A DNA stretch of 64,000 bases. Origin: Ceratodon purpureus (lineage: Eukaryota > Streptophyta > Bryopsida > Pseudoditrichales > Ditrichaceae). The notes beneath the pieces are model-generated. The model was given only the letters and a program-made list of their open reading frames with translations. It did not search any database and was not told the origin of the DNA. The DNA lies in contig CM026423.1 of NCBI GenBank assembly GCA_014871385.1, positions 6,238,967 to 6,302,966 of the forward strand, given 5' to 3'. Numbering within the stretch: position 1 is the first letter of the stretch; every line of letters begins with the position of its first letter. A program made the position numbers and the translations under genes. Positions 1 to 12,607 of this stretch are shown here, in pieces.

Positions 1-631
1 CTTATGGGCAGTATCAAACAGTTTCTTCAGCAACAGAGCTTCTTGGATTGTGTAATTCCTTGGCTTCAGCAGGTACACGAACGCTACTTCTTCTGGTTGC
101 TGATTGCTACCCGCTCTTGGTTTTAGTCCTTTGTAAGCATGTCGTGTTAGGCAGCTCTGACTTTTTACATGTGCAACTTCATTGTTTTTGAAGATTGACG
201 GAAGAAAAATCCAAAAACATCTTCTCTGAAGTTGGTATTTTGGTAGTATCTGGGTAGGTTCGGCTTTAATGTCTTGTTAATCTGGGTTGTTCTTGTTGGC
301 ATTTCCCTGTATCAAACTTGTTGCCAATTGTTCCCTCATGAGGACCTCCGCAACTGCGCAAATACTTAGGTCTCACCCCAGTGAACGTTTCCAAGTTGCA
401 CCTTTTTAAGCGATCTATTTTATTTTATTTTATTTTGTGATCTAACAATGGTTTATGCAGGTATCAGACCTGGTCTCAAGTAAGGGTCCCAATGCACTTG
501 GACTGATGGGAGAAGCAAAGAAGGATCTTGTTTTTGCTTTGCAAGAAGCCACAAGCATGGAATATGCGCAGAGCTGGATGGGAGCTAAAATTGCTGAACT
601 TGCTGAGCATCTTGGGAATGCTTGGTCCTAA
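1..631 (+). CDS. 3' end of a TORTIFOLIA1/SPIRAL2-like gene (partial)
   Basis: Two exons are visible. One runs from the window edge to base 72 and the other is 461-631, with a GT-AG intron between them (donor at 73, acceptor CAG at 458-460). The join keeps phase 0 and the second exon ends in TAA at 629-631. The 80-residue tail has the spaced pattern K..L..AL.EA....YA..W.G......LAEHL..AW. That resembles the conserved C-terminal block of plant TORTIFOLIA1/SPIRAL2 microtubule-binding proteins, which control cortical microtubule minus-end dynamics and straight growth. The identification is by memory of that pattern and is tentative. The reading frame and splice are well supported. The N-terminal HEAT/TOG part would lie left of the window. 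The 3' UTR probably runs to around base 1100. Confidence 0.5.
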
Positions 632-1886
632 GATGCTTGTCTAAGTGGTAAGCAAGATAGTCCCAAAGGTTGGAAGTCTCCCTTTCCGCTCACACCACAA
701 TGCATTTCAAAGCTTCACTTGATTCTAATGATCAAAATGGACTGTCAATGTCTTGATAACTCACCATAGTCCATGCAGTATGTGCCTATCTTCATACATA
801 ACAAAGTCTGTTAAGGATTTAAATGTAGATCTCAAGAAGGTACATATGGGAGCATGTGGTTAAAATATTTATTGTTGTTTTTGGAAAAGTCTTCTGCCAT
901 TCATGATAAGTAGAGCCATCGTCAATATTGTATCAACTTCTTGCTGAGAATCAATCCATTTTAGACTGTAAGGTGTACTTTGTTGTATTTTAATGAACTG
1001 AAAGATAATTAATGGAAGTTCAAAATTAGAAGGATTACAATAATCAAAATGTATTTCCACTTGTAGTCAAAGGAGCAAAGTATGGAATTCAATAAAGTAA
1101 TTTCTTTTGTTGATTATATAGATCTCCTTGAGATGTATACACAAGTATTAGGGTATTACTTATATAATAAAATCCTGTCATGTTTTACTAATATTGTACT
1201 CTAATATATTTTGTATAAGGGATTTATTTTTGACAAAATAGTATATGTCTCCACAATATTAATATGTATTAAACAATTCTATACATCTAAATAATGATCT
1301 AATGGGATCTTTCACCATCTCAGTTTACACATTAATTTCACATGGAAATCATAATGAATTGTAAGAGAGAAACTTCGGTCTTCAGATGAAAGCGACGTGA
1401 TTCAAGTGTTTGTTCGATCTAACCTCAATCCAAAGCCTACAAGACAAAGGTATGGAAGAAAAGATCTACTCCCCCCTTTTGAGAGTAGACACTTTAGTCA
1501 CAAGTAACTAGTAACAAAAAACCAATAAAACGAGCGTATAAGTTCGTTTGCAGTGAAGGTTTGGCCACCAAGTCACGAGTTCATTGTTGGTTGGAGGTGA
1601 GCATTTGTCTCATATAACTGGTCCATGTTCATAATGAATTGAAAAAATTAGGAAGTAGGATTTGTTTTTTTTATGTTTGTGGAATTTATTTATTGTATGA
1701 TGTTTGGATAATAGTATATTTTGAGAATGGTGAAATTTCTAATATAAGAAAAGAATTATATGAAACATGTAGGTGGAATTTCAAACATACTTAATTTTAT
1801 TTTTTTAAATTGTATTCTAAATGTACAACATGGTGGCAACTTCAATGGCTATGCAATGGTTGAAGAATTGATGTTATTTGAGATAA
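632..1886. other. 3' UTR then AT-rich intergenic DNA
   Basis: The first few hundred bases are probably the 3' UTR of the upstream gene. The rest is AT-rich with no convincing ORF, RNA gene or repeat that I recognise. Confidence 0.4.
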
Positions 1887-2821
1887 TTATCCCCTGAGGT
1901 TCCTTGACTATGTTTCACCAAAAAAACGCTTCAAAACTGCCATTTCCAAAGTAAAAAGCATGAATGACTAAAAACTCATTATTTTCTAATTCTAACCGTA
2001 AGATCTTCAAAAAGATTATTTTAATAAAAAGCTAAAAAAAATTCATCATAATCGACCGTAGAGATTAGAAGATTATAGCAATTGAATTTGAAAACAAACT
2101 TTTTTGACTCAGTTTTTAACTATGATGACACACTCTAACTTTTTTTTTTCTTTGGTTTCTTGCATTATGGGTTTTGGGGGTTTTGATGTATGACAAAGAA
2201 GACTAAGTTAGCTATTTGTATAAAAAAAATTACAAACAAAAGACAAGTGTAGCATGTTGAAAACAATATTTTTATTAAGTTAAATAAAAAAACATGTTAA
2301 TTTGTATTTCTTTTCTAGAAATTCCATTATGTTATAAAGTCCCAATTCAAACCGTCAAAGTAAAGATTGATGTCCATCCTCTAAGTGAAAAAAAGAAAAA
2401 ACCTAAAAAAACAAATTTTGTAACTTTTATGAAGGAAAGAAGAAGTTTTTTAGTACACTGCCCGAAACGGTGAGAAAACTTTGATATTTTGTGGAGTGAA
2501 CATTTTATACTGAAAGAAGTTCTCTTTTGGTAAAAATAAAAGATGACAACATTAAGAATTTATAGAAATAATCTCAAAGGTAACAAATGGATTTTGCATG
2601 GCTGCCCAAACTGCCCACCGAACAACACATTTCACTTCAAGTACCATAACTATTTTTTGAAATGTCTAATTGAAAAAAAATAAAAATAGGTACCCTCAAA
2701 GTCTTTGTTACAGCCTACATTCACAAAAAGTTTCAAAAAATCACGACTTATATTGAAGTCACGGATACATGCCCGAATTCTAAAAAAGCCCAAATGTGGA
2801 TGATTGTCCTTTAGGGATTAT
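1887..2821. mobile_element. Diverged copy of the TTAACCCCTAAA TIR element family
   Basis: The left end is TTATCCCCTGAGGTTCC and the right end is CTTTAGGGATTAT, degenerate versions of the family termini. The internal motif AACCGTAAGATCTT is present near 1995. The right third matches the element at 29630-30524, including the block with AAAAAGCCCA followed by GTCCTTTAG. There is no coding capacity. This looks like an old non-autonomous DNA transposon of about 935 bp. Confidence 0.6.
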
Positions 2822-4370
2822 ATATACAAGAAGAAAAGCAAAGAGGATAGATTTCCATTCTCTCTTCATTTCAAATGTTCATATATGATGCATTAATTTG
2901 ATGAAGAATTCTTATATCAAAGCTAATGATTGCACGCTTCTTCAATACAAATTCATGTATACTATAAAAGCACAATTTTAAATTAATTTTAGACACAAAA
3001 GAATAGACCATATGTGTATTAAAACGTAACTTTTTTCACATCTTACATTATAAGGTCGGAATTATAAAGGCCTCATGTACAATCTTATATTATTGGAAAA
3101 GACTTGGAGAATACATGTGAATTTTCTTGGTTTCATTTTAAAATGATTGTCGAAGTTGCAATTAATACAAAGTTTTATCACTATGAACCATGTTACACTA
3201 AAAAATTATAATATTTCACTTTTCTTTTCATCAAAGTGAATTGAGAGTGGAACTTTGACTTTTGAAAGACTTCTAAATGCATCTTGAGCTATTTAGAATC
3301 GATCTTATTATTTAAAATTTATGTCGATGATCTAAAAAAGGCAAAACTCATGGTATCTTTGTTTCACTCTTGTTCTCAAATGTACTCACAAACACATGTA
3401 CAATATTCATTGATCTATGTAATATAACAAAGGTCTGAGGCTTTGCCCTTTGTACAGTGAGAAAGCAGGAATGTATTAGGTAGCAGCGTAAAGATGTGCG
3501 CTTTAAGCGCATGCATCCACATCTATATTCAACATTGCTACGGACATCAATTTTATTATTTTCTGATGTACTTATACCTTTCCTAATTATATTATTAAAA
3601 TTGTAGTAATGAGAATAATATATTTTCAAGATTTTTTTGAATTTTTTTTGTTACATATTTGCAATCAAATTTTTAATATCATATATTCAAAGGCATTACG
3701 ACGTACATTGAAGAACAACATTGATAATTATGAAGAATCAACTGTTGAATCCACGTGCACCAATAATTGATAATAGTTAGTAGTAGTATGGAAGTAGCTC
3801 AAATTGACATAATTTCTTTTTGATTTTTAGTGCATTTGCAAATGGATTTGGAATTTGTAGTAATGATTAGAAAAACTCTTTGAAAAATCTTAAAAAATTC
3901 CATACAATTCTAAAAAAGAATATATTTTTTATATCTGTATTCTCGATTATTTAACCTCTAAATACTTTTTTTCACGTCAGCTGTACCATTCAATAAATAA
4001 AAAGGCTTCAAAAGTGGTTGTTTTTAGTGCCACTACCTTTAACTAAGTGTCAAAATTTATTGAGCAAAAAAAAACCCATTTTTCACGTGGAAACCCAAAT
4101 TTTCTCAATTTTCTCCACCTTTCTTTCTTATCATATGCAAGTGAAACCACTTTGACTCAGTTATATAGAGTAACTCCACATCCTCCATGGCCATGGGATT
4201 CACAACTATTGGTTCAAGCAAAAGAAAATGTGTGCTACTTCCCTTCCCACATCACTAAAAACGCCCAACCCTCCAAATTATCAAAATCAAGCATTAGTTA
4301 TCCCCCAAAAAATAAAAAATAAAATCAAAAACAAAAATTGAGTAAGGGTATTAAATCGGGAGTCCGGGCA
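2822..4370. other. AT-rich intergenic DNA and promoter-proximal region
   Basis: No gene seen. Composition shifts from AT-rich to more GC-rich after about 4350 on approach to the phytolongin gene. Short ORFs here lack coding character. Confidence 0.4.
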
Positions 4371-4377
4371 TATAAAG
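4371..4377 (+). promoter_or_regulatory. Candidate TATA box of the phytolongin gene
   Basis: TATAAAG sits in a GC-rich context just before a C/T-rich leader. It is the best TATA match upstream of the ATG at 5538. The implied leader is long, about 1.1 kb. It could contain a 5' UTR intron, with a donor after CTTCCAG near 5010 and an acceptor GTGCAG near 5234. Confidence 0.4.
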
Positions 4378-5261
4378 CGGGGACACACTCTACACCATTT
4401 GGAATCCTAATCCGAAGAGGTCTCTCCACTTCTCTCGGAGTTCTCTATGAATCACAGGAACAATCAATTTTGATTAATTCCAAATATAGAATTGTCCACG
4501 TTTGAGTGCGAGGACTACCGGTTTAAAGTCCCCAAAATCCACACCCTATTCCCGACGAACAAGCTCACATCCACCAAATATTCCACCAAATATTTATCTT
4601 CATCCGCATGTTCCACCCAGAACCCGCCCCACAGCCCTCCTTTAAAAGACGAGAGCGCCTCGAAAGCGAAAGCGTAGCACGCGCCCGTTCCACCAAGAAT
4701 CCACCTCCCAGCCCCCCAATAAAAGGCGAAAGGAGCTCCAAAACGCGAAAAGCGAAAGCTTAGCGCGCACCCGTTCCGGCGAGAATCGAGCTCCCCTCCC
4801 GTTGCAGCTTCAAACGCAAAGCCATGTGCGTGTGAGCTGCCCTTCCATGGCAGTCCCCCCATGGCCAGCCCCTCCGATCGACGCCCCCTCCGCCCGCACC
4901 ACCCTCCCACCTCCCCACCACGCCCTCCCTCGCCCCCTCCCCTCCCCGCAGCACTTCGTCTCGCCCCATTTGGTGCAGTATCGCCGCAGCTCTGCTCATC
5001 CCAAGCTTCCAGGTACCAAAACCATCCCCTCTCTCTCGCACACCATCTCATCGCTGCAGTTTGATCGCTGATCTTGTTGTTATGCCGACTGAGCACTAGG
5101 ATCACTTCGCTTTTCTCTTTGTAAGATTGATGTGGAGGCCTTTGGTTGAGTTCTGTGCCTGCATTGTTGGAGGTTTGGGTTTTACACTTTTGTATGTGTT
5201 GGTTGGGTAAATTTTATCTGCGTGAGGTGTGCAGGTTGTTTGGAGTGAGCGATCGGAGTGG

Positions 5262-5303
5262 TGATGTTAATGGTGATGTTAATGGTGATGGTGATGGTGA
5301 TGG
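5262..5303. repeat. GGTGAT/GTTAAT trinucleotide-type repeat in the leader
   Basis: The hexamer-like units GGTGATGTTAAT and GGTGAT repeat several times in a row. This simple repeat lies in the probable 5' UTR or leader intron of the phytolongin gene. Confidence 0.6.
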
Positions 5304-5537
5304 AGAGTGGAAGTGGTGGTATGGTGAGATCATGTTAGGTTAGGTTGTTGGTTGTTGGCGGGATGGGTTCGGTTGGGAGGGATATGGAGGAAGGGGGAGG
5401 GATTGGAGGGGTTGATGGGAGGGTGATGTGGTGAGTTGGGGGAGATTTGTCGGTAAGGGGAGGGGTTGCCGACATTTGGGGGGGTTTGGGTTAGGTTGAG
5501 GGGGTGGGGAGGTGATCTGGATGGTGTGAGGGGAGCA

Positions 5538-6763
5538 ATGGCGATGACGACGAGTCTCGTGTATTATGCGTCGGTGTCGCGGGGGAGCACGGTGGTGGCG
5601 GAGCATAAGAAGGCGAGGGAGGATCTAGCGGATGTGGCCATGGAGTGTCTGGAGAAGGTGCCGGCGTTCCACAACCAGTTTACGTATACCATTAAGCAGC
5701 GGGTGTTTATCTTTTTGATGGATAAAGGATTCACGTACTGTGCAATTGTGGATGAGGCGTTGGGGAAGGTGAAGGGGTTTGGGTTTCTGGAGCATGTGAG
5801 GGATGAGTTTAATCTTCTGCTTCGATCGCGCGGCTTGGATGGGGCGCGGCTGGAACGGAACGCTTTGGTGACCGACTTTGCGGGTGTTTTTAAGCATTTG
5901 GTGAAGCCGCTCGTGGGCATTCCGCAGAAGGAGGTGGACTTGAACGATGAGCATCACTCGGATTCTAAAGATGAGACTGCTTTGAGTCCGTCTGCCTCTC
6001 GGGCAGAGCATTCTCAACCGGGTCCGGCTGCGCTTACCCCGAATGGTCATACCAAGACTGACAAGAAGTCGACGAAACATCAGCAGGTGCCTCTGCAGTT
6101 TCACCTTCCAGTACTACTAGTGCTGGCTTGTTCTTTTTTAGATGTGGTTCTTCTCTATGCATTTAATTTAAATTGCAAAAGAACGAATCCATATGAACAG
6201 CTTCAACCTTGCGGGTAACTGTCATATCTCACATGTGCAAGTTATATACCTTATTTTTATTTTGTAGTTTTGAAGATTTTTTTAAGAATTTGACGCACGA
6301 ACCTTCAGTGTTTTTGAATTCGTCCAGTCAAGGCTTTGCCACATTCGAACCAGTCTTGAGTGACAAAGTTTAAGCTCATGCATTCCCTTTGAGCACAGAG
6401 GCTGTTCATGTCGTGTTAGAGCAGATTGCTGGTCGGTCATTATGTGATGAGAATGGTGGTTTAGGAACGGGTCTAGTAATGCTAATGGCTCTTGGGTATG
6501 CTACCCAGGTCGTTCAGGTGAAAGAAATTATGATGACCAACAGTGGGAAGGCACTTGACAAATGTCAGAAACTTGAGGGCGGCGGTGGTTCGTCCGATAT
6601 GGATCACGGCGGCAACAGAAAGCTGAAGGGTCGTCAAGTGGCGTCTCGCATGTGGTGGCGCAATGTGAAGCTTGTGCTTATTCTCGATCTCGTCGTGTGT
6701 TGTTTGCTCTTTGCTATCTGGCTGGGCATATGCAAGGGATTTACCTGTGTAAAAAGTTCATGA
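5538..6763 (+). CDS. Phytolongin (longin-domain, VAMP-like, tail-anchored)
   Basis: Exon 1 is 5538-6086 (phase 0, donor CAG|GTGCCT). Exon 2 starts at 6518 or 6509, both after an AG and in frame, and ends with the stop at 6761-6763. Residues 1 to about 130 form a longin domain, starting MAMTTSLVYYASVSRGSTVV, as in VAMP7-type R-SNAREs. A polar Ser/Pro/Lys linker follows. Exon 2 carries a short amphipathic stretch where a SNARE motif would be. It then has a basic patch (MWWRNVK) and one strong C-terminal membrane helix (LVLILDLVVCCLLFAIWLGI) with a short lumenal tail. Longin plus non-SNARE linker plus tail anchor is the plant-specific phytolongin layout, thought to act in secretory or endomembrane traffic. 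The ATG at 5538 was chosen because the longin strand begins right after it; in-frame sequence upstream is low-complexity. Confidence 0.85.
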
Positions 6764-8638
6764 TTTTGGGGTGGGTCATCTGTATGTACATTTTAAATCT
6801 TTCTGCGAACATGAGCTTGTTCTCTGTTCTCTAGATTTCTTCAAATCTGCATACGTACTGAATCCAAGAGGAGGGAAAAAAACATTAGCGTTCAGTGTAT
6901 TACTTGCTAAGTTGCAAAATTGTGTTCGGATACGAGGTAGACGTTAAGAGGAATTAGGTTTTGAGCTTTTGTCTCAATCCTCAGTCTTGGATGTGTTCGC
7001 AGTTGCGGTGCCTCTTGTGGAGGTTCTGTCATCGTTAGAATTGTTTTGAATAAGCTGGATGGAGAAGAGTGTGTATAGAGGTTTAAGTTTAGGTGACGCA
7101 GATCATGACGCAGTTCCTCATTTTTCACTTTGGGATGAGTCCGCTTCAGTTCCAGAGTTACATAGTTCACGATTGTTTAGAAGCAGTGGCCTAAGTTTGT
7201 ATATGCAGAGACTGCATCTAGCCATCGGACAACTGCACTTGTGCGTGTGCCTTATGGGCTTATCATGGCTTTATTTTGAGGAGTATTTTGCATCACATCT
7301 CGTGTAGTATATACTCAATTTTGCATTGGAACTTCTGCTACTTTTTTGCGGAATAGGTGGTTGAACAGCTCTAAGTTAAGTCTTAGAGCTTTCTTTCTAT
7401 CAGGAACGAGAGATTGTTCAGTAGACATAATGCAGCTCATTGTCTCCGACTGCAGCTTTGGTTGGTGTTCAATGAAATGAGGAGGCCAGAGTACATTTCA
7501 AAGGCAAAACCAAGTCCAACGGTTTCTCCAATCAATGTGCTGCAGCTCAATTGGTTTTGATGCTCATGAATGTTCTCAGGGTTGCTTCATGAAGGAGAAT
7601 GGTCAGCTTTAGTGGCAAAAGTCTCTTCTGTATCCAAAAAAGGTGGGTAATGTCAGCTCATAACTATCAAAGCCCGCTGCTGGACAACGAAAAGGCTGCT
7701 GCAACTCTGCACTAACCTGAAATCAATGCATGTAAAGGCAATGAACAGCTTGAAGATAAAAATCCAGTGAAGGGCTATCGAAAGGATGTAATTTACTCGT
7801 CACAGTGTCGATTGAGTGCTCCATATATCAGGATCAAGATCTAGTAATCGGTTCATCTTTGTTAACTCTCTTCTCTTCTGCGAATACTAAACTATGAACT
7901 TCACAACATCGGCAATGAGTATTTAGTCATAAGCATTCAACAAGCCCAACTTAATCAAGACAAGACTCGGTGAGACACTGAGAATTTCCATGGAATATTA
8001 GCAGGAAAGGTACTCCAACACGATAGATTGAGATGCTCTACGTAGGGTTTTACAAGCATCAGCAAGCATAACAATATAGCTATTGATAATATTAACAGAT
8101 GAACCTGAACTGTCTTCCCTTCAACTGTCATCATGCAACGTTGTGAACCCAAGTGAAAAAATTAGGTGACAGTTTGTAGTAACACCTTTCAATTCAGAAA
8201 TATAACACTTCGAGTGCTGTACAACTATTGACGAGTCTAGTATGCTCTTGTAGCTGATCCTCTGTGCAGTGAGGAACAGGAGAAAAAGAAAATTGCCCCA
8301 GTCTTGTTAGCATGTTCAAAATATGCGATCAAGTTAACTAAGTAGAGAACAATAACTTTACAAGCCCAATGAGGCTGGGAAAAAAAACCCCTTCGCAGAG
8401 GAAACTGTCTATCAAAAGCCCAACTTCTAAAAGTCAAGCACAGATGATGATGGAGCCGGAGGTGATTGTATCTTCAGCAAGTCCCTTACTGCCATCTTCG
8501 TGCATAAACCACACGTAAACATTAACTTTTATGTGCAACTACGTTTGAGAATAAAAAGAACGATTTGTTGCAACTCACTAGATTACAGGGGCCTCTTCTT
8601 CACAAGTACTTCTCTTCAGCAAAACTGATGTCAAGGAC
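6764..8638. other. Convergent 3' UTRs / intergenic
   Basis: This holds the 3' UTR of the phytolongin (+) and that of the LRR gene (-). No ORF here shows a recognisable domain. A short minus-strand reading near 8440-8510 starts MAVRDLLKIQ and may be a UTR exon, but I cannot assign it. Confidence 0.4.
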
Positions 8639-10060
8639 TTAGAACACCGATGTGAAGGCCACCAACATCATCAATGCAAGTACAATGTTACACCTGAAGG
8701 TTGTCATTCTCCTTGAAGCAGCATTAGGAGTGACCGGTGGGGGAGGTGTCGGAGCGCGAGCAGGCAGGGGAGGCACAGCTGGGCACTTGCTCAATCCCAA
8801 GGGCACCTTTATGGACACCAGCTGGGGTGTGTAGCAAAGCCCGGGGTTGTCTCCTAAACGCATGTTACGCCCCATTCTCTTCACAAAAGTTGGAGGAAAT
8901 GGCACAGGTCCACTGAGCTCGTTACCATCCAAGTTCAGGGTGAAGATCCTCGGCAACGAAGCCAACGAGGGAGGAATTTCACCTGTGAGCTTGTTGTTAC
9001 TCATGGACAGAAATCTCAGATTTGCCAAGTTTTTTAAAGAGTCAGGAATCGTGCTACCAAGGGAACATGAGGAAAGGTCAAGCCTCACCAGCTTGGTTAA
9101 CGAGCCCAATGAGTCAGGAATGGGGCCTTCCAGACTGTTGGAATTCAGAAACAGGTCCTCCAAAACTCCCAAGCTCCCCAGTGAAGACGGCACCTGGCCT
9201 GTGAGCTGGTTATGGCTCAAGTCAAGAAAAGTGAGGGATCCAAGCCCTGAGAAATTTTCGGGTAAACTCCCTGTGAGCTTGTTGTAACTTATCGCCAGCC
9301 GTTGCAGCTGATGCAGCCCCTGGGAAAAGGAGCTCGGAAATCCACCTTCCAGACTATTGTACCTCAAGTCCATGTTCAAGAGCTTTGGCAAAGTTGCTAG
9401 AGTTGCAGGAACAGGGCCGGAGAAGTTGTTGTGACTCAAGTCCAGCTGGATCAGAAGCGGGAGATGGCCTAGCTCCTCTGGAACATTGCCTTGAAGTGCA
9501 TTCTGTGAGAGAACCAACCTTTGAAGACCTGTGAGGTTTCCGAAGCCTTGAGGGATGGAGCCTGTTAACCCAAGGTTGCCACTGAAGGAGAGGAGTCTGA
9601 GAGAAGGACCGAGGACAGAAATGGCCGCTGGAATGGTGACTGAGGAGTTCATGAAGCAGTTGTAGAAGGAGAGAGTGTCCAGCCGGGTGAGCTTGGCGAT
9701 GGAGGACGGGATGGTGGCGTTGGCGCTGCAGGGGATGATATTGGCGATGGGGGAGATATAGCCGAACTGCATCTGGGTGACGTAGAGGACGTTTGTCACG
9801 GGGTCTGGGGTGCAGACAATGCCTTGTGGCCCGCTCACGCACGGGTCCGGGAAATATGTGTCCCAGTCGTACTCGGAGTTCATAGAGAACATCATCTCGT
9901 GTAGCACTTGCAGGTCGGTTGGGTTGGTTGTCTGTGCTGCGACGACATTGATCTCCGAGAACTCGCCCAAAAGAGTACTAATCAAGAAGAAGCTAAAACA
10001 TGACACTATCTGTGATAAGAGTCTGGAGTCCACAAACCGACTTGATCTTTGGCTTGCCAT
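8639..10060 (-). CDS. Secreted LRR receptor-like protein, TMM/PII-2 group, GPI-type tail
   Basis: Single exon of about 473 residues from the ATG at 10060. An in-frame ATG also lies at 10069, but the second has G at +4 and directly precedes the signal peptide. Order: a signal peptide (hydrophobic core SCFSFFLISTLLG); a cysteine-bearing N-cap (DPCVSGPQGIVC); about ten plant-type LRRs (LxxLxLSxNxLxGxIP); a C-cap containing VPFPPTFVKRMGRNMRLGDN-PGLC; a Pro-rich spacer; and a hydrophobic C-terminus with no cytoplasmic tail after NAAS. There is no kinase. The N-cap, the C-cap and the NCF block match the group holding TOO MANY MOUTHS, RLP29 and PII-2. In that group TMM works with ERECTA kinases and EPF peptides. 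The tail looks like a GPI signal rather than a spanning helix. Which subgroup it belongs to needs a tree. Confidence 0.9.
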   Translation of the reverse strand: MASQRSSRFVDSRLLSQIVSCFSFFLISTLLGEFSEINVVAAQTTNPTDLQVLHEMMFSMNSEYDWDTYFPDPCVSGPQGIVCTPDPVTNVLYVTQMQFGYISPIANIIPCSANATIPSSIAKLTRLDTLSFYNCFMNSSVTIPAAISVLGPSLRLLSFSGNLGLTGSIPQGFGNLTGLQRLVLSQNALQGNVPEELGHLPLLIQLDLSHNNFSGPVPATLATLPKLLNMDLRYNSLEGGFPSSFSQGLHQLQRLAISYNKLTGSLPENFSGLGSLTFLDLSHNQLTGQVPSSLGSLGVLEDLFLNSNSLEGPIPDSLGSLTKLVRLDLSSCSLGSTIPDSLKNLANLRFLSMSNNKLTGEIPPSLASLPRIFTLNLDGNELSGPVPFPPTFVKRMGRNMRLGDNPGLCYTPQLVSIKVPLGLSKCPAVPPLPARAPTPPPPVTPNAASRRMTTFRCNIVLALMMLVAFTSVF

Positions 10061-10069
10061 AGTTATCAA

Positions 10070-12607
10070 ATAAGAGATAAAAACAAACTCGGAAGCCTAC
10101 CACAATCAATGTAAGTGATCTACAAGAGGGTCAATTGCTTATCGACATTCTAACTTCAACCAGCAACGGAAGTGGTGAAAGTTGAGATGCAGAGATCACG
10201 GGAGATTGGAGCTGAGATAGAAGCTCAACCTTGAGGAAGATGGACATTGTATGACAAGATCAAACTTTACCCGCTAACATAACAACGCACAGCTCGTCAC
10301 ATGTGCCTTCTCACAGAACCCCACATGACAAGCCACAGCTACTACAGAAGAGTCTCTATCTCATCACACCTAAATGACAGGCCACGACGAAGACGAAGAC
10401 GAAGACGCCTCAGTAACCAAGCTCTACATTAAAACCGACAGAGAGGCCGTCCTCTCCCACAGAGCTGGAGTAAAACGCTTGTGAATCATTGGCAATAGAT
10501 GCGACGTAGCAACTGTAGCAACACGTCGTAAAACACTACAACGTCACCAAGAATATCAACCCAACTGGCCGACTCACCAATTAGGCTCACCAAATAGTCC
10601 CTTCCTATCCGTAGTACCCACCCTTGTCATCATAGATGTCGATCACATCTACGCACACAAAAACAACAACAACAAGCTCACAGGCTGCAACTATATCCTA
10701 CCAATCCAGCTTCCCCTCCTGATCCAAATCCTCATCAACCAAAGCTCATCTAACCCAGCGCCCCAAGCTGCTGATGAATAACAAGTCTGCACATAGAAAA
10801 GCTCCACCTTTGCCTGCACTAAGTTCTCAAAACTGGGCAGCGCTAGCTGAGAAGTAGCTGCAACAATGACGGTGGTTAATGTACGAGAATTGGTGACTTG
10901 AATTGCGACGTATTGAAGGCGGGTACTTAGTGTCTGCACATGAGGCTCTTACACGCACGCATGGCCATCTGCATCTGCATATATCTATCTACATGTGATG
11001 TGCAGCAGCAGAGCTGAGCAGAGCAGAGCAGAGCTGAGGTGTTGATCGATGAGTTTATAGTGATGAGGTTTATACCCGATCGATCGGAGGCCATGCCATC
11101 GGATCCAGCAACGATGATCGAGGGGGAGGAGGAGGCCGGGGAGAGACGATGATCAACAGACTAGACAGCGTGCTTGTGCTTGCTCTGCAGCTTACAAGCG
11201 CACTCCAGTGCCTGGCGGTGCTGGCTGCCGCCCCACATCCCACATCCAGCGGCACCTACTTTCCCTTTCTCCTTACCTTCTCAAGTTGGCCCAGTCACTA
11301 CTCCTCTTGTTGAGTTGGACCCCCTGCCCTGCCCAGCCTGGATTTTCTCTCTCTCTTCCTTCTAAGGTTTGGTTTTATTCTTCTTCTTTTTCCCTTTTTT
11401 TTTTCTATTTTTTCTTTTCATTTTTGGCATATGGATTACTTTTTAGAATCCGCGGCAAAGATGACGAGTTGCTTTTGGAACCCATTGCTGGGATTTCCAT
11501 ATGGTACTTGTGAGATTTTAGAACCGATTCGAATCGAATTGCCAACACCTTGACACCACCGCAACAGGTGATGGGTATTCATGTCCATCACTTTTTCTTT
11601 TCTTTCCACAATAACCGATAACATTTGATTAATTTTATTCCCAATAAAACAAAACAAAAATCAACCAAAAAAAAAAGGGAAGGAAGTTTATATTGGTAGA
11701 TAGCCTTGGTACTTAGCTTTTGGAGTTACATTTACGAGTGTACCCACAGTGATCTTCCTTCTTCTTAAAATGAAAAAGCAGTAGAATTTTTGTGTTAATA
11801 TGGAGAATATTGTACAAATCCAAAGTTCTCAAACATGACAATACTCTAAGTTCAATAACGTTCATTGTAACAAATACAATAAAATATTTTTCCAAGATTG
11901 AGGCTTACTTTGGAGATTATAAATTTATAGTAGGTGGCTCAAAACCCGCATAGCACTAGAAATTGCACTCTAGACCTATCCAAGTAGGAGGTACATTATA
12001 GCTTCCAACTTCAAATTTGTATGTAATCATGGTGTACATTTTAGGCCGGGCGGTTTGGGATGTAACACCTACAAGTTCTCCTTCCAAAATTCATAACTAA
12101 TTCAATATCAATCTAGAATTAATTATTCCAATTGGTCCAATTTTCTAAATACTTTGCACATCTTCCAAAATTTGATTCCCTTAATAACTCCCTACCGAGC
12201 CTACCAATCTAAAACTTGAGCGTTTCTGAGCGAGCCACTTACTATAGGGGTCTCTGGTAGGGGAATGGATGAGATGGGTGTTGTGTGTGTGGGGGGGTTG
12301 GCGGCGCTTGGAACGGGACATGGAGATTACTCCGTTACAAGCACACACACAAGTGGGGGATCTTGGGATGTTAATCAATCTTCTGGGCTTGGGTTACCAG
12401 ATCTTAGGGTGGGTTAATCAGGTGGGCTCACTGCTCACACAAGCAAAAGGGATGGATTCTGAAATAGGGCGTTGAAATGTGAGCCAGCTTCATTTTGTAC
12501 CTTGAAATATGGGCTAAGGAAGAGTGACTTACCAATTAGTTTTATTGATATTTGAGTTTAACTTAATCACCAAGTCTGTTCAAGTGTGCTCAGTGCTCAC
12601 TTTGCAG
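10070..12607. other. LRR gene leader/promoter, then intergenic
   Basis: On the minus strand, CTATAAAC near 11053 and GGTATAAACC near 11075 are candidate TATA boxes for the LRR gene. GAGCAGAGCA-type repeats at about 11010-11035 would lie in its leader. Pyrimidine-rich tracts occupy 11250-11450. From 11500 the sequence is AT-rich with no gene seen. Confidence 0.35.

Noticed and set aside
4515..5105. 196-codon minus-strand ORF opposite the phytolongin leader
   Set aside because: Gly/Arg-rich reading of a GC-rich leader with overlapping ORFs in several frames. No recognisable domain.
8440..8510. Short minus-strand reading MAVRDLLKIQ... below the LRR gene
   Set aside because: No domain, no clear splice partners; it may be a 3' UTR exon of the LRR gene.
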